Positions 1-8,742 are shown, counted from the first letter of the stretch. The stretch: 64,000 nt of DNA from SZUA-545 sp050297855 (GCA_050297855.1 JBNKTC010000008.1:76083-140082), one strand, 5' to 3'. Notes: generated from the letters alone by a model not told the origin. A program made the numbers and translations.

Positions 1-180
1 GATCGGAAGGTTTACTTCTTTTTCATTGGTTTTGAAATTCAGGATTTCGATGGCCACGATTTTGTCGTTTTTGTCGTAGTCAACTACAACATCTTTTTGG
101 ATCTCTTCACTCTCAAAACTTGCTTCCTCATCGATGATAAACAGGATGCTGTCGGTCTTTTCATCGTATTTGATTTTCAT
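1..180 (-). CDS. DUF2283 family protein, C-terminus outside the window
   Basis: The minus-strand frame begins with ATG at 180 (MKIKYDEKTDSILFII) and stays open to the window edge, giving 60 residues without a stop. The pattern of a short beta strand, a YDEKTDSILF segment, then a VVVDYDKNDKIVAIEIL strand is typical of DUF2283, a small family often found beside toxin-antitoxin or DUF4258/DUF2442 genes. The function of the family is not known. It lies 4 bases downstream of the DUF2442 gene and is probably cotranscribed with it. The gene is cut by the window, so its length is unknown. Confidence 0.7.
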   Translation of the reverse strand, partial: MKIKYDEKTDSILFIIDEEASFESEEIQKDVVVDYDKNDKIVAIEILNFKTNEKEVNLPI

Positions 181-184
181 ACGG

Positions 185-481
185 TTACGCCGCTTCGTTG
201 GAGTCTGTTGTAGGGTTGTTGCCGATATTTTTGTTTTCGTAGAGGTCGGCGATGGGGAAGCAGAGGTCGTAGTCGTTCCATTCCAGGTCGCCGTCCGTGA
301 CGTTGAACTGCTTGAAGAGTGCAAGGTCTTTGTATTTGTTGATGTGGGGATTGTTAGAGTTTGTAATGAAGTTTTTAGAATCAATGATCTGTGTCTTACC
401 GTCATTAAAAAGCAGCCGGATTTTGTAGGCGTCCACGTACTCCGCTTTTTCAATGGCAATGATTTGGTTCTCTTCGATCAT
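185..481 (-). CDS. DUF2442 family protein
   Basis: A 98-residue protein with the DUF2442 pattern: an alternating strand segment (KIRLLFNDGKTQIID), a middle stretch with DLALFKQFNV, and the terminal WNDYDLCFPIADLYEN, where the W and the D-L-Y are the family's conserved end. DUF2442 proteins are small and often sit in toxin-antitoxin-like or mobile contexts. No enzymatic motif is seen. Neighbours on the same strand are a DUF2283 gene downstream and an RHH/PIN pair upstream, so this edge of the window is an accessory patch. Confidence 0.7.
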   Translation of the reverse strand: MIEENQIIAIEKAEYVDAYKIRLLFNDGKTQIIDSKNFITNSNNPHINKYKDLALFKQFNVTDGDLEWNDYDLCFPIADLYENKNIGNNPTTDSNEAA

Positions 482-506
482 TTTACTTTTCCTTCCTTCT
501 TGACAA

Positions 507-734
507 TTACAGCTTATCGCTGTCTTCCGCTTCCCGGTCCGGGGCGTTTTTTAGGATATTCAGGGCGTGTTCTTTTGAGCCTTTTTGGGCTCTTTTTTCC
601 AGGTAGTTCTCTGTCTTAAGCGCGGATATCTTTTCGGCGATGGCGTTCACGATGAACTGGTTGATGGAAGCATCTCCTTTGAGGGTGTTGATATCTTCTT
701 TGTAGTAGTCCGGGACTCTCAGTGCAAAATTCAT
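507..734 (-). CDS. Ribbon-helix-helix-like antitoxin of a PIN toxin
   Basis: A 75-residue protein starting MNFALRVPDYYKEDINTLKGDASINQF. The short N-terminal strand followed by two helices (SINQFIVNAIAEKI) resembles CopG/Arc-type antitoxins that bind DNA as ribbon-helix-helix dimers; the charged C-terminal half would wrap the toxin. Its ATG overlaps the end of the PIN gene, whose stop lies at 731-733, the compact order expected of a toxin-antitoxin operon, here with the antitoxin second. The family call rests on size, fold pattern and neighbour, not on a diagnostic motif. Confidence 0.6.
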   Translation of the reverse strand: MNFALRVPDYYKEDINTLKGDASINQFIVNAIAEKISALKTENYLEKRAQKGSKEHALNILKNAPDREAEDSDKL

Positions 735-1165
735 TGGATCACTCCTTTAAACCGTAAAAACTCTTTGGGTGTGAAAACATCAATAGCAAAGTGTTTTTCG
801 ATCTTTTTAAAGTCTTTGGTATTGTGTGTGACGATACAATCGGCCGAGGCGTTAAACGCTGTCTCCAGCACCATGTCATCTTCCGGGTCGTTTAAAAAAG
901 GCCGCCACAGGAAGTTGATGTTCTGATGGTGGGAGATCAGCGCGATATCATCCACAAACGCTTTGATGTCCGTGTCCGATAGATGGGGATACAACGATCT
1001 GTTCTGATCCCTTAGCAAAACATCTTCGATCTCTATGATAAGCGGATTGGAGACGACATTGATTTTCGCATCATTTTCAAAGAGCCATACTAACAGTTTG
1101 TTGGATGCTCCGTTGCGCGAAATCAATGCGGAAATAAACACATTTGTATCAACCACTATTTTCAT
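731..1165 (-). CDS. PIN-domain toxin (putative ribonuclease)
   Basis: A 144-residue PIN protein. The N-terminal MKIVVDTNVFISALI carries the first catalytic Asp, FLNDPEDDMVLETA carries the central acidic cluster, and DCIVTHNTKDF the last acidic position, matching the Mg-dependent PIN RNase site. The protein belongs to the PIN-family 'toxin component' group that cuts RNA when its antitoxin is lost. It overlaps the downstream RHH-like antitoxin gene by 4 bases. No promoter was assigned. Confidence 0.8.
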   Translation of the reverse strand: MKIVVDTNVFISALISRNGASNKLLVWLFENDAKINVVSNPLIIEIEDVLLRDQNRSLYPHLSDTDIKAFVDDIALISHHQNINFLWRPFLNDPEDDMVLETAFNASADCIVTHNTKDFKKIEKHFAIDVFTPKEFLRFKGVIQ

Positions 1166-1280
1166 AATGATATTGTATCTAATATCACGCTCATTGACAA
1201 GGGTGTGGCTGATTTTAAGTAATTCCGGCTGATCACGCTTTATGCCTCATTAGGAAAAAGCAGGAAAAGTTTAAAAGAGT

Positions 1281-1298
1281 GGCGGGCGAAGGCCCGCC
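1281..1298 (-). terminator. Intrinsic terminator after nifB
   Basis: GGCGGGC and GCCCGCC form a perfect 7-bp stem around a 4-base loop, 16 bases past the nifB stop. Read on the minus strand the stem is followed by ACTCTTTTAAACTTTT, a T-rich tail. Confidence 0.7.
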
Positions 1299-1313
1299 GT
1301 TGTTGAGAGGGGT

Positions 1314-2744
1314 TTAGTTGACTTCCGCTTCGGCCATCTCTTCTTCGAGGCCGAAGTATTTGCGTGTCGCTTTAAGGACCGATGCTTCGATCGGCTGGAA
1401 CGCGTAGCTCTGGTCGGCTACAAGTCCCGCCGCTTTGAGGTCGTTTTGCGGGCACTCACCGATCTTGGCTGTCAGGATCAGTTTGCAGTCTTTCAGTTTT
1501 TCGATGATCGGTGCGATGGGGTTGCCGCCGTCGGGACCGGCGCAGTATTCGTACTCTGTCTTTCGGTGCTGGATAAACCGGATACCCTGATCGCCCGCTT
1601 CGTAGATCAGGAACTCTTTGACGCTACCGAAGTGCTGGTTGATCATCCCTTCGCCCGCTGTGGTGACGGCGACGAGGATCGTTTCGCTTGTGGAGCTGAG
1701 TTCGGCTTTCTCTTTTTTGACCCGCTCGTTGGCTTTGTTGAGGATCTCTCTGAACTCTTCGATCTTGGCGTGCTGCTCCTGGCGGCCCGCGATGTCGTAC
1801 TGTTTTTCCAGTTCGTGGAATGTCATGTTTTTAAAGGTCTCTTTGGTGAATTCCGCTCCGCGGTCTTCACCGATAAGACCGACGGCATCGGCACGGCACT
1901 GGCGGCAGTGCTGCATCAGTTTCATATCCATACCGCACGCTTCCTGGACGGCCATCTGCTGCTGGTCTGTCGCACTCGGTACGCCGTCGAGGGCGAACTT
2001 CGTCCCGTATTCCGGTTCGGAGATGATCGGCATGATGTTGTGCAGGAAGACACCGATCTCTTTGAGTGTTTTGGATACCTCGGCAAGGTGCTCGTCGTTG
2101 ATACCCGGGATCAGGACCGAGTTGGCCTTGATCAGGATGCCGCGCTCGACGCACTTTTTCATCCCTTCCAGTTGTCTTTCAAGGAGTATCTTGGCTGCCT
2201 CTTTGCCGTAGTGTCGTTTGTTTTCGTAGTAGACCCACGGGTAGATCTTGGAGCCGATCTCACCCGTTTCGTCCACGGAGTTGATCGTGACGGTCACGTG
2301 GTCGACGTTGGCTTTGACCAGCTCGTCTACATATTTGGGAAGCTCAAGCCCGTTGGTGGAGATACAGAGCTTGAGGTCGTGGGCGTGCTGGTTGATGAGG
2401 TCGAATGTCTCGAACGTCTTGCCCGGGTTGGCCAGGGCGTCACCCGGTCCCGCGATACCGACAACGGAGAGGCGCTCGACTTCACCGCCGACAAAGAGGA
2501 CCTTTTTGGCCGCTTCTTCGGGGTTCAGGCGTTCGCTCGTGACCCCCGGCCGGGATTCGTTGGAGCAGTCGTATTTTCTGTTACAGTAGTTACACTGGAT
2601 ATTACAGGCCGGGGCGACGGCGACGTGGATACGTGCGTAGTGGTGGTGGGCACCTTCACTGTAGCAAGGATGGTTGTTGATCTTATCCTGGATATCGTCC
2701 GGCATAAAATTATCCGGAGCAGTGGTTCCGCATGCACAACTCAT
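1314..2744 (-). CDS. nifB: NifB, nitrogenase FeMo-cofactor precursor synthase
   Basis: A 476-residue radical SAM protein that makes NifB-co, the Fe-S-carbide core of the nitrogenase cofactor. Residues about 37-60 hold the CxxxCxxC cluster (C47, C51, C54 in CNIQCNYCNRKYDC). The radical SAM barrel follows, with VVGIAGPGDALANP and the CRQCRADAVG cysteines typical of NifB. From about residue 355 to the end there is a NifX/NafY-type domain (VAVTTAGEGMINQHFG), so this is the long fused form. The start is the ATG at 2744 (MSCACGTT), preceded by AAGGA; the open frame upstream to 2900 lacks such support. A sigma-54-like element and a TGT-N10-ACA site lie upstream. Confidence 0.96.
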   Translation of the reverse strand: MSCACGTTAPDNFMPDDIQDKINNHPCYSEGAHHHYARIHVAVAPACNIQCNYCNRKYDCSNESRPGVTSERLNPEEAAKKVLFVGGEVERLSVVGIAGPGDALANPGKTFETFDLINQHAHDLKLCISTNGLELPKYVDELVKANVDHVTVTINSVDETGEIGSKIYPWVYYENKRHYGKEAAKILLERQLEGMKKCVERGILIKANSVLIPGINDEHLAEVSKTLKEIGVFLHNIMPIISEPEYGTKFALDGVPSATDQQQMAVQEACGMDMKLMQHCRQCRADAVGLIGEDRGAEFTKETFKNMTFHELEKQYDIAGRQEQHAKIEEFREILNKANERVKKEKAELSSTSETILVAVTTAGEGMINQHFGSVKEFLIYEAGDQGIRFIQHRKTEYEYCAGPDGGNPIAPIIEKLKDCKLILTAKIGECPQNDLKAAGLVADQSYAFQPIEASVLKATRKYFGLEEEMAEAEVN

Positions 2745-2782
2745 GGTGAATCCTTTGAATGGAATAGTCTGGAAACGGTTAG

Positions 2783-2797
2783 TGCAAATTGCGTTCT
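2783..2797 (-). promoter_or_regulatory. Sigma-54-like promoter of nifB
   Basis: On the minus strand the sequence is AGAACGCAATTTGCA, matching the (A/G)GAAC-N5-(A/T)TGCA element seen before other nif genes here. It keeps the -24 G and the -12 GC at 10-base spacing, but has AG in place of the usual GG. It lies 38 bases upstream of the nifB ATG. Confidence 0.6.
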
Positions 2798-2885
2798 CGC
2801 TGCCTTTTTTTGAAATCGGACAAAATTTGTACATTTTTGTCGTATAGGTAAACGGTGTAGCCCCATTACAAGGTTTTTCCGTGAT

Positions 2886-2901
2886 TGTCACACTTCTCAC
2901 A
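2886..2901. promoter_or_regulatory. Putative NifA upstream activator site
   Basis: TGT-CACACTTCTC-ACA matches the NifA consensus TGT-N10-ACA exactly. It sits about 90 bases upstream of the nifB sigma-54-like element, the usual distance. It also lies 30 bases upstream of the element facing the 2974 gene, so one site could serve both directions. Confidence 0.5.
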
Positions 2902-2930
2902 AAAATGTCGAAGAGGGGAGAAGCCCCCCG

Positions 2931-2945
2931 GGAATAATCCTTGCT
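2931..2945 (+). promoter_or_regulatory. Sigma-54-like promoter of the 2974 gene
   Basis: GGAATAATCCTTGCT has GG-N10-GC spacing and a TTGCT -12 box, close to the sigma-54 pattern known in Campylobacter. It lies 28 bases before the ATG at 2974, in the intergenic region shared with nifB. Confidence 0.5.
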
Positions 2946-2973
2946 TGAAAATTTTTATCAAAAAGGATTCGGG

Positions 2974-4065
2974 ATGAAAACGCCTCTTCAGTATATGGAA
3001 CATGTCGGTATTATGGCGGAGTATTACGGTACGCTTTCGGTAGGTCAGACGGACCCGGAAGCCGCACAGGGGTTCGAGTCGGTCTACGAAGATGCGCTGG
3101 AGGTGGGATATGGCGAAGCCAAGGCGTATCTTTCCGCTCTGGATGAGGATACGCTGGGAATTATCCGTGATTTCCACCACCTGGCGGACGATATCGATGT
3201 CGCCTCTTTGAGTGAGGAGGGGGCGTACAATCTGCTGGTCCACCGCTATGAACAGCTCGATCTTAACGGTGACGGCCTGATCCGGAGCGGGGCAGCCGAT
3301 CTGATCCCTCTCTTGCCCCAGGAGATGCCCAACGACCTAAAACGCGGTATCGTCGAGACGGTCGGGCAGATGCAGGAGGAGGGCTTTGACTATTTTAGGG
3401 ACATCTCGCCCATTATGATGCGCCTGCACTTCACATTCAATACGAACGTCCTGAACACCCACCTCAAGGAGATGACGGGACGGGACGATATCCGGGTCTC
3501 GATGCCGGATTTCACCTTCCGGGCACTTCAAGAGATGCAGGAGCGTCTGCACCACCCCACCGGCGGCATGACTGTCGATAAAAAGACGGTAGAGAACTTT
3601 GACCGCTTCATGGAGATCCTGGGCGGTGTGCTGGGGGAGACGGCAACGGCGGGAACCGATGCTACGGGAAGTGAAGAGGACGATGCACAGATCGCTTCGT
3701 TTTTCGACCGCGTCCGTGCCGCGGGAGGTGCGCTCAGTTTTATCCAGCAGCTTAATCTCGAAAAGATCGAAAAGCTGATCGAGGAGAAACGAAAAGAGCT
3801 GGAGGAGAAGATGGGGCTTAATGCCGAACCGCCTCTGCCGGATAATGTCCGGGCGCAGGTCATCAAAGAGCTGGAGGCCCTCCTGGAAGAGTATAAAAAA
3901 GACCTCCTTGAAGATATGAAAAAGCGTTCCGGTTCCCAGGATTTTGACCGGGATGCCTACCTGCGGGTACTGATCAACGAAACGGCCGGTACCGGGGAAA
4001 AACCCGTAGAGCTTGCGGCAGAACCTGCTGCCGAAGATAACGAAAAAAAAACGGTTAATAGCTGA
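2974..4065 (+). CDS. Unknown EF-hand-like, coiled-coil protein divergent from nifB
   Basis: A 363-residue cytoplasmic protein with no signal peptide or membrane segment. Around residue 95 it holds one calcium-loop-like sequence, DLNGDGLIRSG, resembling an EF-hand loop with a non-acidic twelfth position. The C-terminal third is highly charged and helical (EKIEKLIEEKRKELEEKM, then ELEALLEEYKKDLLEDMKK), probably a coiled coil. The ATG at 2974 (MKTPLQYMEHVG) follows AAGGATT; the upstream in-frame TTG at 2941 overlaps the promoter and is rejected. Shared regulatory DNA with nifB suggests a role during nitrogen fixation, but no function can be named. Confidence 0.75.
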   Translation: MKTPLQYMEHVGIMAEYYGTLSVGQTDPEAAQGFESVYEDALEVGYGEAKAYLSALDEDTLGIIRDFHHLADDIDVASLSEEGAYNLLVHRYEQLDLNGDGLIRSGAADLIPLLPQEMPNDLKRGIVETVGQMQEEGFDYFRDISPIMMRLHFTFNTNVLNTHLKEMTGRDDIRVSMPDFTFRALQEMQERLHHPTGGMTVDKKTVENFDRFMEILGGVLGETATAGTDATGSEEDDAQIASFFDRVRAAGGALSFIQQLNLEKIEKLIEEKRKELEEKMGLNAEPPLPDNVRAQVIKELEALLEEYKKDLLEDMKKRSGSQDFDRDAYLRVLINETAGTGEKPVELAAEPAAEDNEKKTVNS

Positions 4066-4205
4066 TTCAGGTGCCTTTCGTTAGGGTGTACCCGTAAATT
4101 TACAGGGCACCTTACACCGCACCTTATGTTGAATCTTCACTACTTCGAATATTCCTCCTCTTGGGTAACAGACTGTCCGCCAAACACACAAACAAGGAAT
4201 TAACC

Positions 4206-4628
4206 ATGGCTATTGAAAACAATCAGACGGTTGCGATCGAGTACGAAGTTCAGGCAGAAGGGAATGTGATCGACAGCAACGTCGGCAAAGAGCCGCTTCA
4301 GTTCACATTCGGCGTCGGTCAGATCATCCCGGGACTCGAGAGCCGCATCGCCCACTTGAACGTCGGCGACAAAGAGAGTGTCGTCGTCCCAGCAGCCGAA
4401 GCATACGGCGAATACAACGAAGCCGCGCTTCAGGCGATCCCGAAATCCCAGGTCCCCGACGCGGACGGTATCCAGGCGGGTATGATGCTCCGAGGCGAGG
4501 GGCAGGACGGCAACCCGATCGAAGTGGTCGTACGGGAAGTACGCGAGAACGAAGTCGTCATCGACTTTAACCACCCCCTGGCAGGCAAAGACCTGACGTT
4601 TGCCGTCACGATCCTGAGCATCGCCTGA
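4206..4628 (+). CDS. FKBP-type peptidyl-prolyl cis-trans isomerase, SlyD-like
   Basis: A 140-residue FKBP protein. The opening VAIEYEVQAEGNVIDSN and the segment PLQFTFGVGQIIPGLESRIAHLNVGDKESVVVPAAEAYGEY (shown here only as the FKBP core, residues about 25-65) place it in the short SlyD-like group, with an insert-in-flap domain in the middle (RGEGQDGNPIEVVVREV). These cytoplasmic proteins speed proline isomerisation and act as chaperones. It lacks the His-rich metal-binding tail of E. coli SlyD. The ATG at 4206 (MAIENNQ) follows AAGGAATTAACC; the longer frame from 4161 has no ribosome site. Confidence 0.9.
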   Translation: MAIENNQTVAIEYEVQAEGNVIDSNVGKEPLQFTFGVGQIIPGLESRIAHLNVGDKESVVVPAAEAYGEYNEAALQAIPKSQVPDADGIQAGMMLRGEGQDGNPIEVVVREVRENEVVIDFNHPLAGKDLTFAVTILSIA

Positions 4629-4639
4629 CAGCTTCCTCC

Positions 4640-4653
4640 CCCCCCGCGGGGGG
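4640..4653 (+). terminator. Possible terminator after the FKBP gene
   Basis: CCCCCC-GC-GGGGGG is an inverted repeat starting 11 bases after the stop. The T-rich stretch (ATTTTATTTTTCC) begins about 16 bases later, so it is not a classical terminator tail. Confidence 0.4.
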
Positions 4654-4778
4654 ATCCCTCTCCCGGAAATTTTATTTTTCCTTGCTATTACCGTTTAATT
4701 CAGCTATGATGATAATATTGAAAGATGATAGTGAGTTTCATCTTTAGCTTGTTTTTTATTGATGACCCTTCGTTACAG

Positions 4779-4784
4779 TATAAA
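4779..4784 (+). promoter_or_regulatory. Possible -10 box of the cold-shock gene
   Basis: TATAAA lies about 100 bases upstream of the cold-shock ATG in AT-rich DNA. If used, it would give a leader of about 90 bases, as cold-shock mRNAs often have. No clear -35 box is seen. Confidence 0.3.
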
Positions 4785-4882
4785 TCTACCCTGAAGAAAT
4801 CTCCACTTTTATATTTTCTACCACTTGATGATGAGTCTTCCTATCCGAATGCTCAAGAGTGTATTACATACAAGGAATTGCA

Positions 4883-5101
4883 ATGGCAAATCAAATGACA
4901 GGAACCGTTAAATGGTTCAACGGCGAAAAAGGTTACGGGTTTATCCAACAAGACGACGGCGGCAAAGATGTCTTCGTACACTGGAGACAGGTCAACAGCA
5001 ACGGATATGACCGTGTGACTCTGGAAGAGGGACAGAAAGTCTCCTTCGAGGTCGGACAGGGCGAAAAAGGTCCTCAGGCCGAAAACGTCTCCACACTGTA
5101 A
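4883..5101 (+). CDS. Cold-shock domain protein (CspA family)
   Basis: A 72-residue single cold-shock domain. The RNP1 motif is KGYGFIQQ and the RNP2 motif is DVFVHW, after the usual GTVKWFNGEKGYGF opening. These small proteins bind single-stranded RNA and DNA and melt RNA structure. The residue after the RNP2 His is W where most homologues have F, and the normal S-A-I is replaced by R-Q-V. The ATG at 4883 (MANQMTG) follows AAGGAATTGCA. A GC-rich hairpin follows the stop. Confidence 0.92.
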   Translation: MANQMTGTVKWFNGEKGYGFIQQDDGGKDVFVHWRQVNSNGYDRVTLEEGQKVSFEVGQGEKGPQAENVSTL

Positions 5102-5107
5102 TCCCCG

Positions 5108-5128
5108 GGGACAGGCCGTGCCTGTCCC
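5108..5128 (+). terminator. Hairpin terminator after the cold-shock gene
   Basis: GGGACAGGC-CGT-GCCTGTCCC is a perfect 9-bp stem with a 3-base loop, starting 7 bases after the stop. The tail (GACTTCTCCCC) is pyrimidine-rich rather than pure T. Confidence 0.6.
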
Positions 5129-5180
5129 GACTTCTCCCCTTCTTCCCCGCAATTGATCCCTTTTGGGATAAAATACTCCC

Positions 5181-5963
5181 ATGAATTACAGACCCGTCGA
5201 CACCCTAGAACTCCCCGAACTCAGGATCTACAAAGAGCTGCGTGACAACGCCTTTACCGACGACAACAGTTTTATTGCCGACAGCCCCAAGGTCGTCAAT
5301 AAGCTTCTGGAGAGCGATATCACCGTGCGTAGTATCCTGGCGACACATGAATATTACGAGAAGCATGCTGCACTGATCGAAGGCAGGGATATTCCCGTCT
5401 GTTACGTTGCGGATAAAAAAGTGATGGAGGGGATCGTCGGACACAGGCTCCACCACAATGTCATGATGCACGGCATCCGCCCTGACGAGACGCCGCTGGA
5501 AGGACTGGGGGACCGTATCATCATGCTTGATTCCATCACCTCCACCGAGAACATCGGGGCCATTGCCCGCAGTGCCGCGGCACTGGGGGTGGACGGCTAC
5601 CTGCTCCCCAGGCAGGGACCGCACCCCTACGGCAGACGCGCCCTGCGTGTCTCCATGGGATATGTGAGTCACCTGGCCTACCACCGCTACGACGACATCT
5701 TTGTCACCCTGGAACGTCTTAAGGAACAGGGCTACCGTATCTTTGCCGCCGAAGTGACGCCTGACGCGACACCCCTGGCTTCGGTCGAAGTCCCCGGGAA
5801 GTGGGTCCTGCTGATGGGACATGAAGGGAAGGGGATCGCCGAAGAGGTCCTGGAGGCCTGCGACGAGACCGTGGTGATCGAGATGGAAGCGGGAGTGAAG
5901 AGCTTTAACGTCGGTGTCGCGGCATCGATCATGATGTACCGTTTTACCCATTCTTCGATGTAA
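5181..5963 (+). CDS. SpoU/TrmH-family RNA 2'-O-methyltransferase
   Basis: A 260-residue SPOUT methyltransferase. The N-terminal third (about 1-100) looks like the substrate-binding domain, ending in GHRLHHNVMMHGIRP. The knotted catalytic domain has motif 1 STENIGAIARSAAALG (N and R conserved), motif 2 WVLLMGHEGKGI, and motif 3 SFNVGVAASI. It would methylate a ribose in tRNA or rRNA using S-adenosylmethionine; the target cannot be told. The third motif has SFNVGVAAS where SLNVSVAAG is usual. There is no clear ribosome site, and a TAAAAT box sits 8 bases before the ATG, so the mRNA may be nearly leaderless. Confidence 0.88.
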   Translation: MNYRPVDTLELPELRIYKELRDNAFTDDNSFIADSPKVVNKLLESDITVRSILATHEYYEKHAALIEGRDIPVCYVADKKVMEGIVGHRLHHNVMMHGIRPDETPLEGLGDRIIMLDSITSTENIGAIARSAAALGVDGYLLPRQGPHPYGRRALRVSMGYVSHLAYHRYDDIFVTLERLKEQGYRIFAAEVTPDATPLASVEVPGKWVLLMGHEGKGIAEEVLEACDETVVIEMEAGVKSFNVGVAASIMMYRFTHSSM

Positions 5964-6024
5964 AGCAAAACCGTTTATGTAATATTTTGTAATAAATCAT
6001 TTTTTATTTATATCTTCGATGTAG

Positions 6025-6030
6025 TATACT
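6025..6030 (+). promoter_or_regulatory. -10 box of the DUF3365 kinase gene
   Basis: TATACT preceded by a T-rich stretch, 34 bases before the ATG at 6064. Campylobacterota sigma-70 promoters commonly lack a -35 box and rely on such T-rich DNA. Confidence 0.5.
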
Positions 6031-6063
6031 GGAAGATTTCCGGATGTCAGTGAAGGAGAAAGT

Positions 6064-8742
6064 ATGGATCATGAACTGCGTATCCATCAAAAACACAGAC
6101 TGATGTTCATCTTTTTCCTGGTGTCACTGATCATTGTGTCGGCACTCTGGAACAGCTACAATATCTACCGCCAGAACATCGACCTGGCCCAAAAAGAGGC
6201 GGATGCGGTCTTTAACAAAGATGTCGCCTACCGTTTCTGGGCGACGACCCACGGGGGAGTCTACGTCCCGGTGAGCGAAAAGACGCAGCCCAACCCCTTT
6301 TTAAGCCATATCCCCGAACGCGATATCACGACCCCCTCGGGGAAAAAACTGACCCTCATGAACCCCGCCTATATCCTCCGCCAGACCATGGAGCAGTTCG
6401 AGGAGCTCTACGGCGTCAAGGGACACATCACCAGCCTGAAATATTTTCGTCCCGAAACGGCACCCGATGCGTGGGAACGGGCCCAGCTGGAGCAGTTCGA
6501 AAACGGTGTGACGGTGGCCAAAGCATTTACGACGATAGACGGGGAGGAGTACCTGCGTTATATGAAACCGCTGAAGGTACAAAAAGGGTGCCTCAAGTGC
6601 CACGCCGCCCAGGGGTATAAGATCGGGGATGTCCGCGGCGGAGTGAGTGTATCGGTCCCCATGGCACAATACCGCAGACTCGCCTTCGGGGCGATCGCCA
6701 CGATCGTGCTGGCGCACCTGCTGATCCTTGCCGTATTCCTGACGGTTTTTTTGATTATCTCCCGGAACTATCGCAGGCAGATCGAAAAGCGACGGCATGC
6801 GGAACGGGAAAAGCAGGACATCCAGCACGCGTTCCTGGACGAGGCGAGAAAACTGCAGCTGACCGAATCCCACCTCCACGTGGCCAACTGGCGCTACGAC
6901 CTTGAAAAGGACGAGCTGCATATGTCCAAAGAGGCCAACAACATCTTCGACCTCGATCCCGACACCAACATCGATTTCAACGCTTTTCTGCAGACGGTCC
7001 ATCCCGACGACAGGGATAAGATCGCCCGGCAGTTTCAGCAGCTGCTCTCCGATAAAAAGCCGATGATCATGACCTGGCGCTTTGTCTCCCCCGAGGGTTT
7101 CTCCAAGATCATCACGGCCCAGGCCGAGACAGTTCTTGACGAGGCGGGGAACGTGACGGCGACAAGCGGGCTGGTCACCGATATCAGCGAGAAGTATTTC
7201 CTTCGCGAACAGTTCGAGCAGATCCATCGGCTGACCGATCAGGGGATCGCACTTTATGAGACGAATGACGGGGGCAAAAGCTTCTACTTCAAAGACTTTA
7301 ACCCGGCAGCCGAGGCGATCGACCATATCCGCCGCGAAGAGGTGCTCGGATGCGATGTGACCGAGGTCTTCCCGGGCATCGCGGCCTTCGGGCTGCTGGA
7401 GGTGATGCGCGAGGTCTACCGGACGGGCCGCCAGGTCAAGACCCCGCCCGGCAAGTACGAAGACGGCCGCATCAGCGGATGGCGCCAGAACACCGTGACA
7501 CGCCTGAGCAACAACGAGATCCTGGTCGTCTATACGGATAAGACCCGTGAGTATGAACAGATCGAGCGGCTGGAGAAGAACAACCGGGAGATCAACGAGA
7601 CCAAAGAGTATCTCAAGACCCTGCTCAATACCGACCAGAATATCATTATCACCACCGAAGCCGGTGAAGACCTTATTTCGGCTAATTCCGCCTTCTTCGA
7701 TTACTTCGGCTATACGACGATGGAGGCGTTTAAAGAGGAGCATCGCTGTATCTGCGACTTTTTCGAAGCCGACCCCGGACACGACTATCTACAGAAGATG
7801 AACAACGGGGTGCTCTGGATCGACTATATGCTCGCCAATCCCGGGAAACGGTACAAGGTCAAGATGAGGGAATCGGTCTTTACCGTCAACGTGAACAGCC
7901 TCCCGACCCGGGAAGGACGTTATATCGCCGTCTTCTCCGATATTACCGAGCTGGAAGCGTATCAGACCTCCCTGGAGCGCAAGATCGCCGAGGAGCAGGA
8001 GAAGCGCCGGGTCAACGAACAGATCCTCATCGAGCAGTCCAAGGTGGCGGCCATGGGTGAGATGATGACCGCGATCGCCCATCATTGGCGTCAGCCCCTC
8101 AATGTCATCGCCCTGCAGATCCAGGACGCGCTGGAGGTGTACAACTCCGGGGAGATGACCCCGGAGTATTTCCGGGAGAGCAAACAGAACATCATGAACG
8201 AATTGAAGTTCCTCACCCATACGATCGACGATTTTAAAAACTTCTTTTCCAAAGAGGAGGAGGCTGAATCCTTTAACGTCAAGGCGGTTATCGATCACGC
8301 CATCTCACTGGTATGGGCGCGGGCGGACGAGGAGCGGACCGACATCACCCTCATCAACGGTAACATCACGATCATCGGGCGGCAGAACGAGTTTAAGCAG
8401 GTGATCCTTAACCTGCTGTTTAACGCCATCGACAGCATCCAGAAAAAACACCGGGACGAGCCGGAGCTGCGGGGCAAGATCGATATCTATACCGAGAGCC
8501 GGGACGGGGGGTGGCAGCTTGTCATCCGGGATAACGGTACGGGGATCGACGAGGCGATAAAAGACCGGATCTTCGAACCCTATTTTACGACCAAATTCCA
8601 GTCGCGCGGTACGGGGATCGGGCTCTATATGTCCAAGATCATCATCGAACACAACATGAACGGCCAGCTCTTCGCCCGCAACGTCTGTGACGCCAGGAAG
8701 CGAAGCTGCGGGGCGGAATTTGTGATCGCGTTTGAAGCATAG
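6064..8742 (+). CDS. Membrane histidine kinase with heme-type DUF3365 sensor and PAS domains
   Basis: An 892-residue sensor kinase. A membrane segment at about 12-30 and another at about 208-235 enclose a periplasmic DUF3365 (Tll0287-like) domain holding C176-L-K-C179-H180, a c-type heme or redox motif. Three PAS-like regions follow (one near residue 280 ends TGLVTDISEKY). The kinase part has QSKVAAMGEM and IAHHWRQPLN, with H673 the likely phosphorylated residue, then the N box NLLFNAIDSI and G boxes DNGTGI and GTGIGLYMS. It should sense redox state or a gas in the periplasm. No response regulator lies nearby. The ATG follows GAAGGAGAAAGT. Confidence 0.93.
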   Translation: MDHELRIHQKHRLMFIFFLVSLIIVSALWNSYNIYRQNIDLAQKEADAVFNKDVAYRFWATTHGGVYVPVSEKTQPNPFLSHIPERDITTPSGKKLTLMNPAYILRQTMEQFEELYGVKGHITSLKYFRPETAPDAWERAQLEQFENGVTVAKAFTTIDGEEYLRYMKPLKVQKGCLKCHAAQGYKIGDVRGGVSVSVPMAQYRRLAFGAIATIVLAHLLILAVFLTVFLIISRNYRRQIEKRRHAEREKQDIQHAFLDEARKLQLTESHLHVANWRYDLEKDELHMSKEANNIFDLDPDTNIDFNAFLQTVHPDDRDKIARQFQQLLSDKKPMIMTWRFVSPEGFSKIITAQAETVLDEAGNVTATSGLVTDISEKYFLREQFEQIHRLTDQGIALYETNDGGKSFYFKDFNPAAEAIDHIRREEVLGCDVTEVFPGIAAFGLLEVMREVYRTGRQVKTPPGKYEDGRISGWRQNTVTRLSNNEILVVYTDKTREYEQIERLEKNNREINETKEYLKTLLNTDQNIIITTEAGEDLISANSAFFDYFGYTTMEAFKEEHRCICDFFEADPGHDYLQKMNNGVLWIDYMLANPGKRYKVKMRESVFTVNVNSLPTREGRYIAVFSDITELEAYQTSLERKIAEEQEKRRVNEQILIEQSKVAAMGEMMTAIAHHWRQPLNVIALQIQDALEVYNSGEMTPEYFRESKQNIMNELKFLTHTIDDFKNFFSKEEEAESFNVKAVIDHAISLVWARADEERTDITLINGNITIIGRQNEFKQVILNLLFNAIDSIQKKHRDEPELRGKIDIYTESRDGGWQLVIRDNGTGIDEAIKDRIFEPYFTTKFQSRGTGIGLYMSKIIIEHNMNGQLFARNVCDARKRSCGAEFVIAFEA

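Noticed and set aside
1446..2813. Long plus-strand frame opposite nifB (455 codons)
   Set aside because: It is the antisense shadow of nifB in GC-rich DNA, has no ribosome site, and matches no known protein pattern. The same holds for long frames opposite the kinase, helicase, VWA and RND genes.
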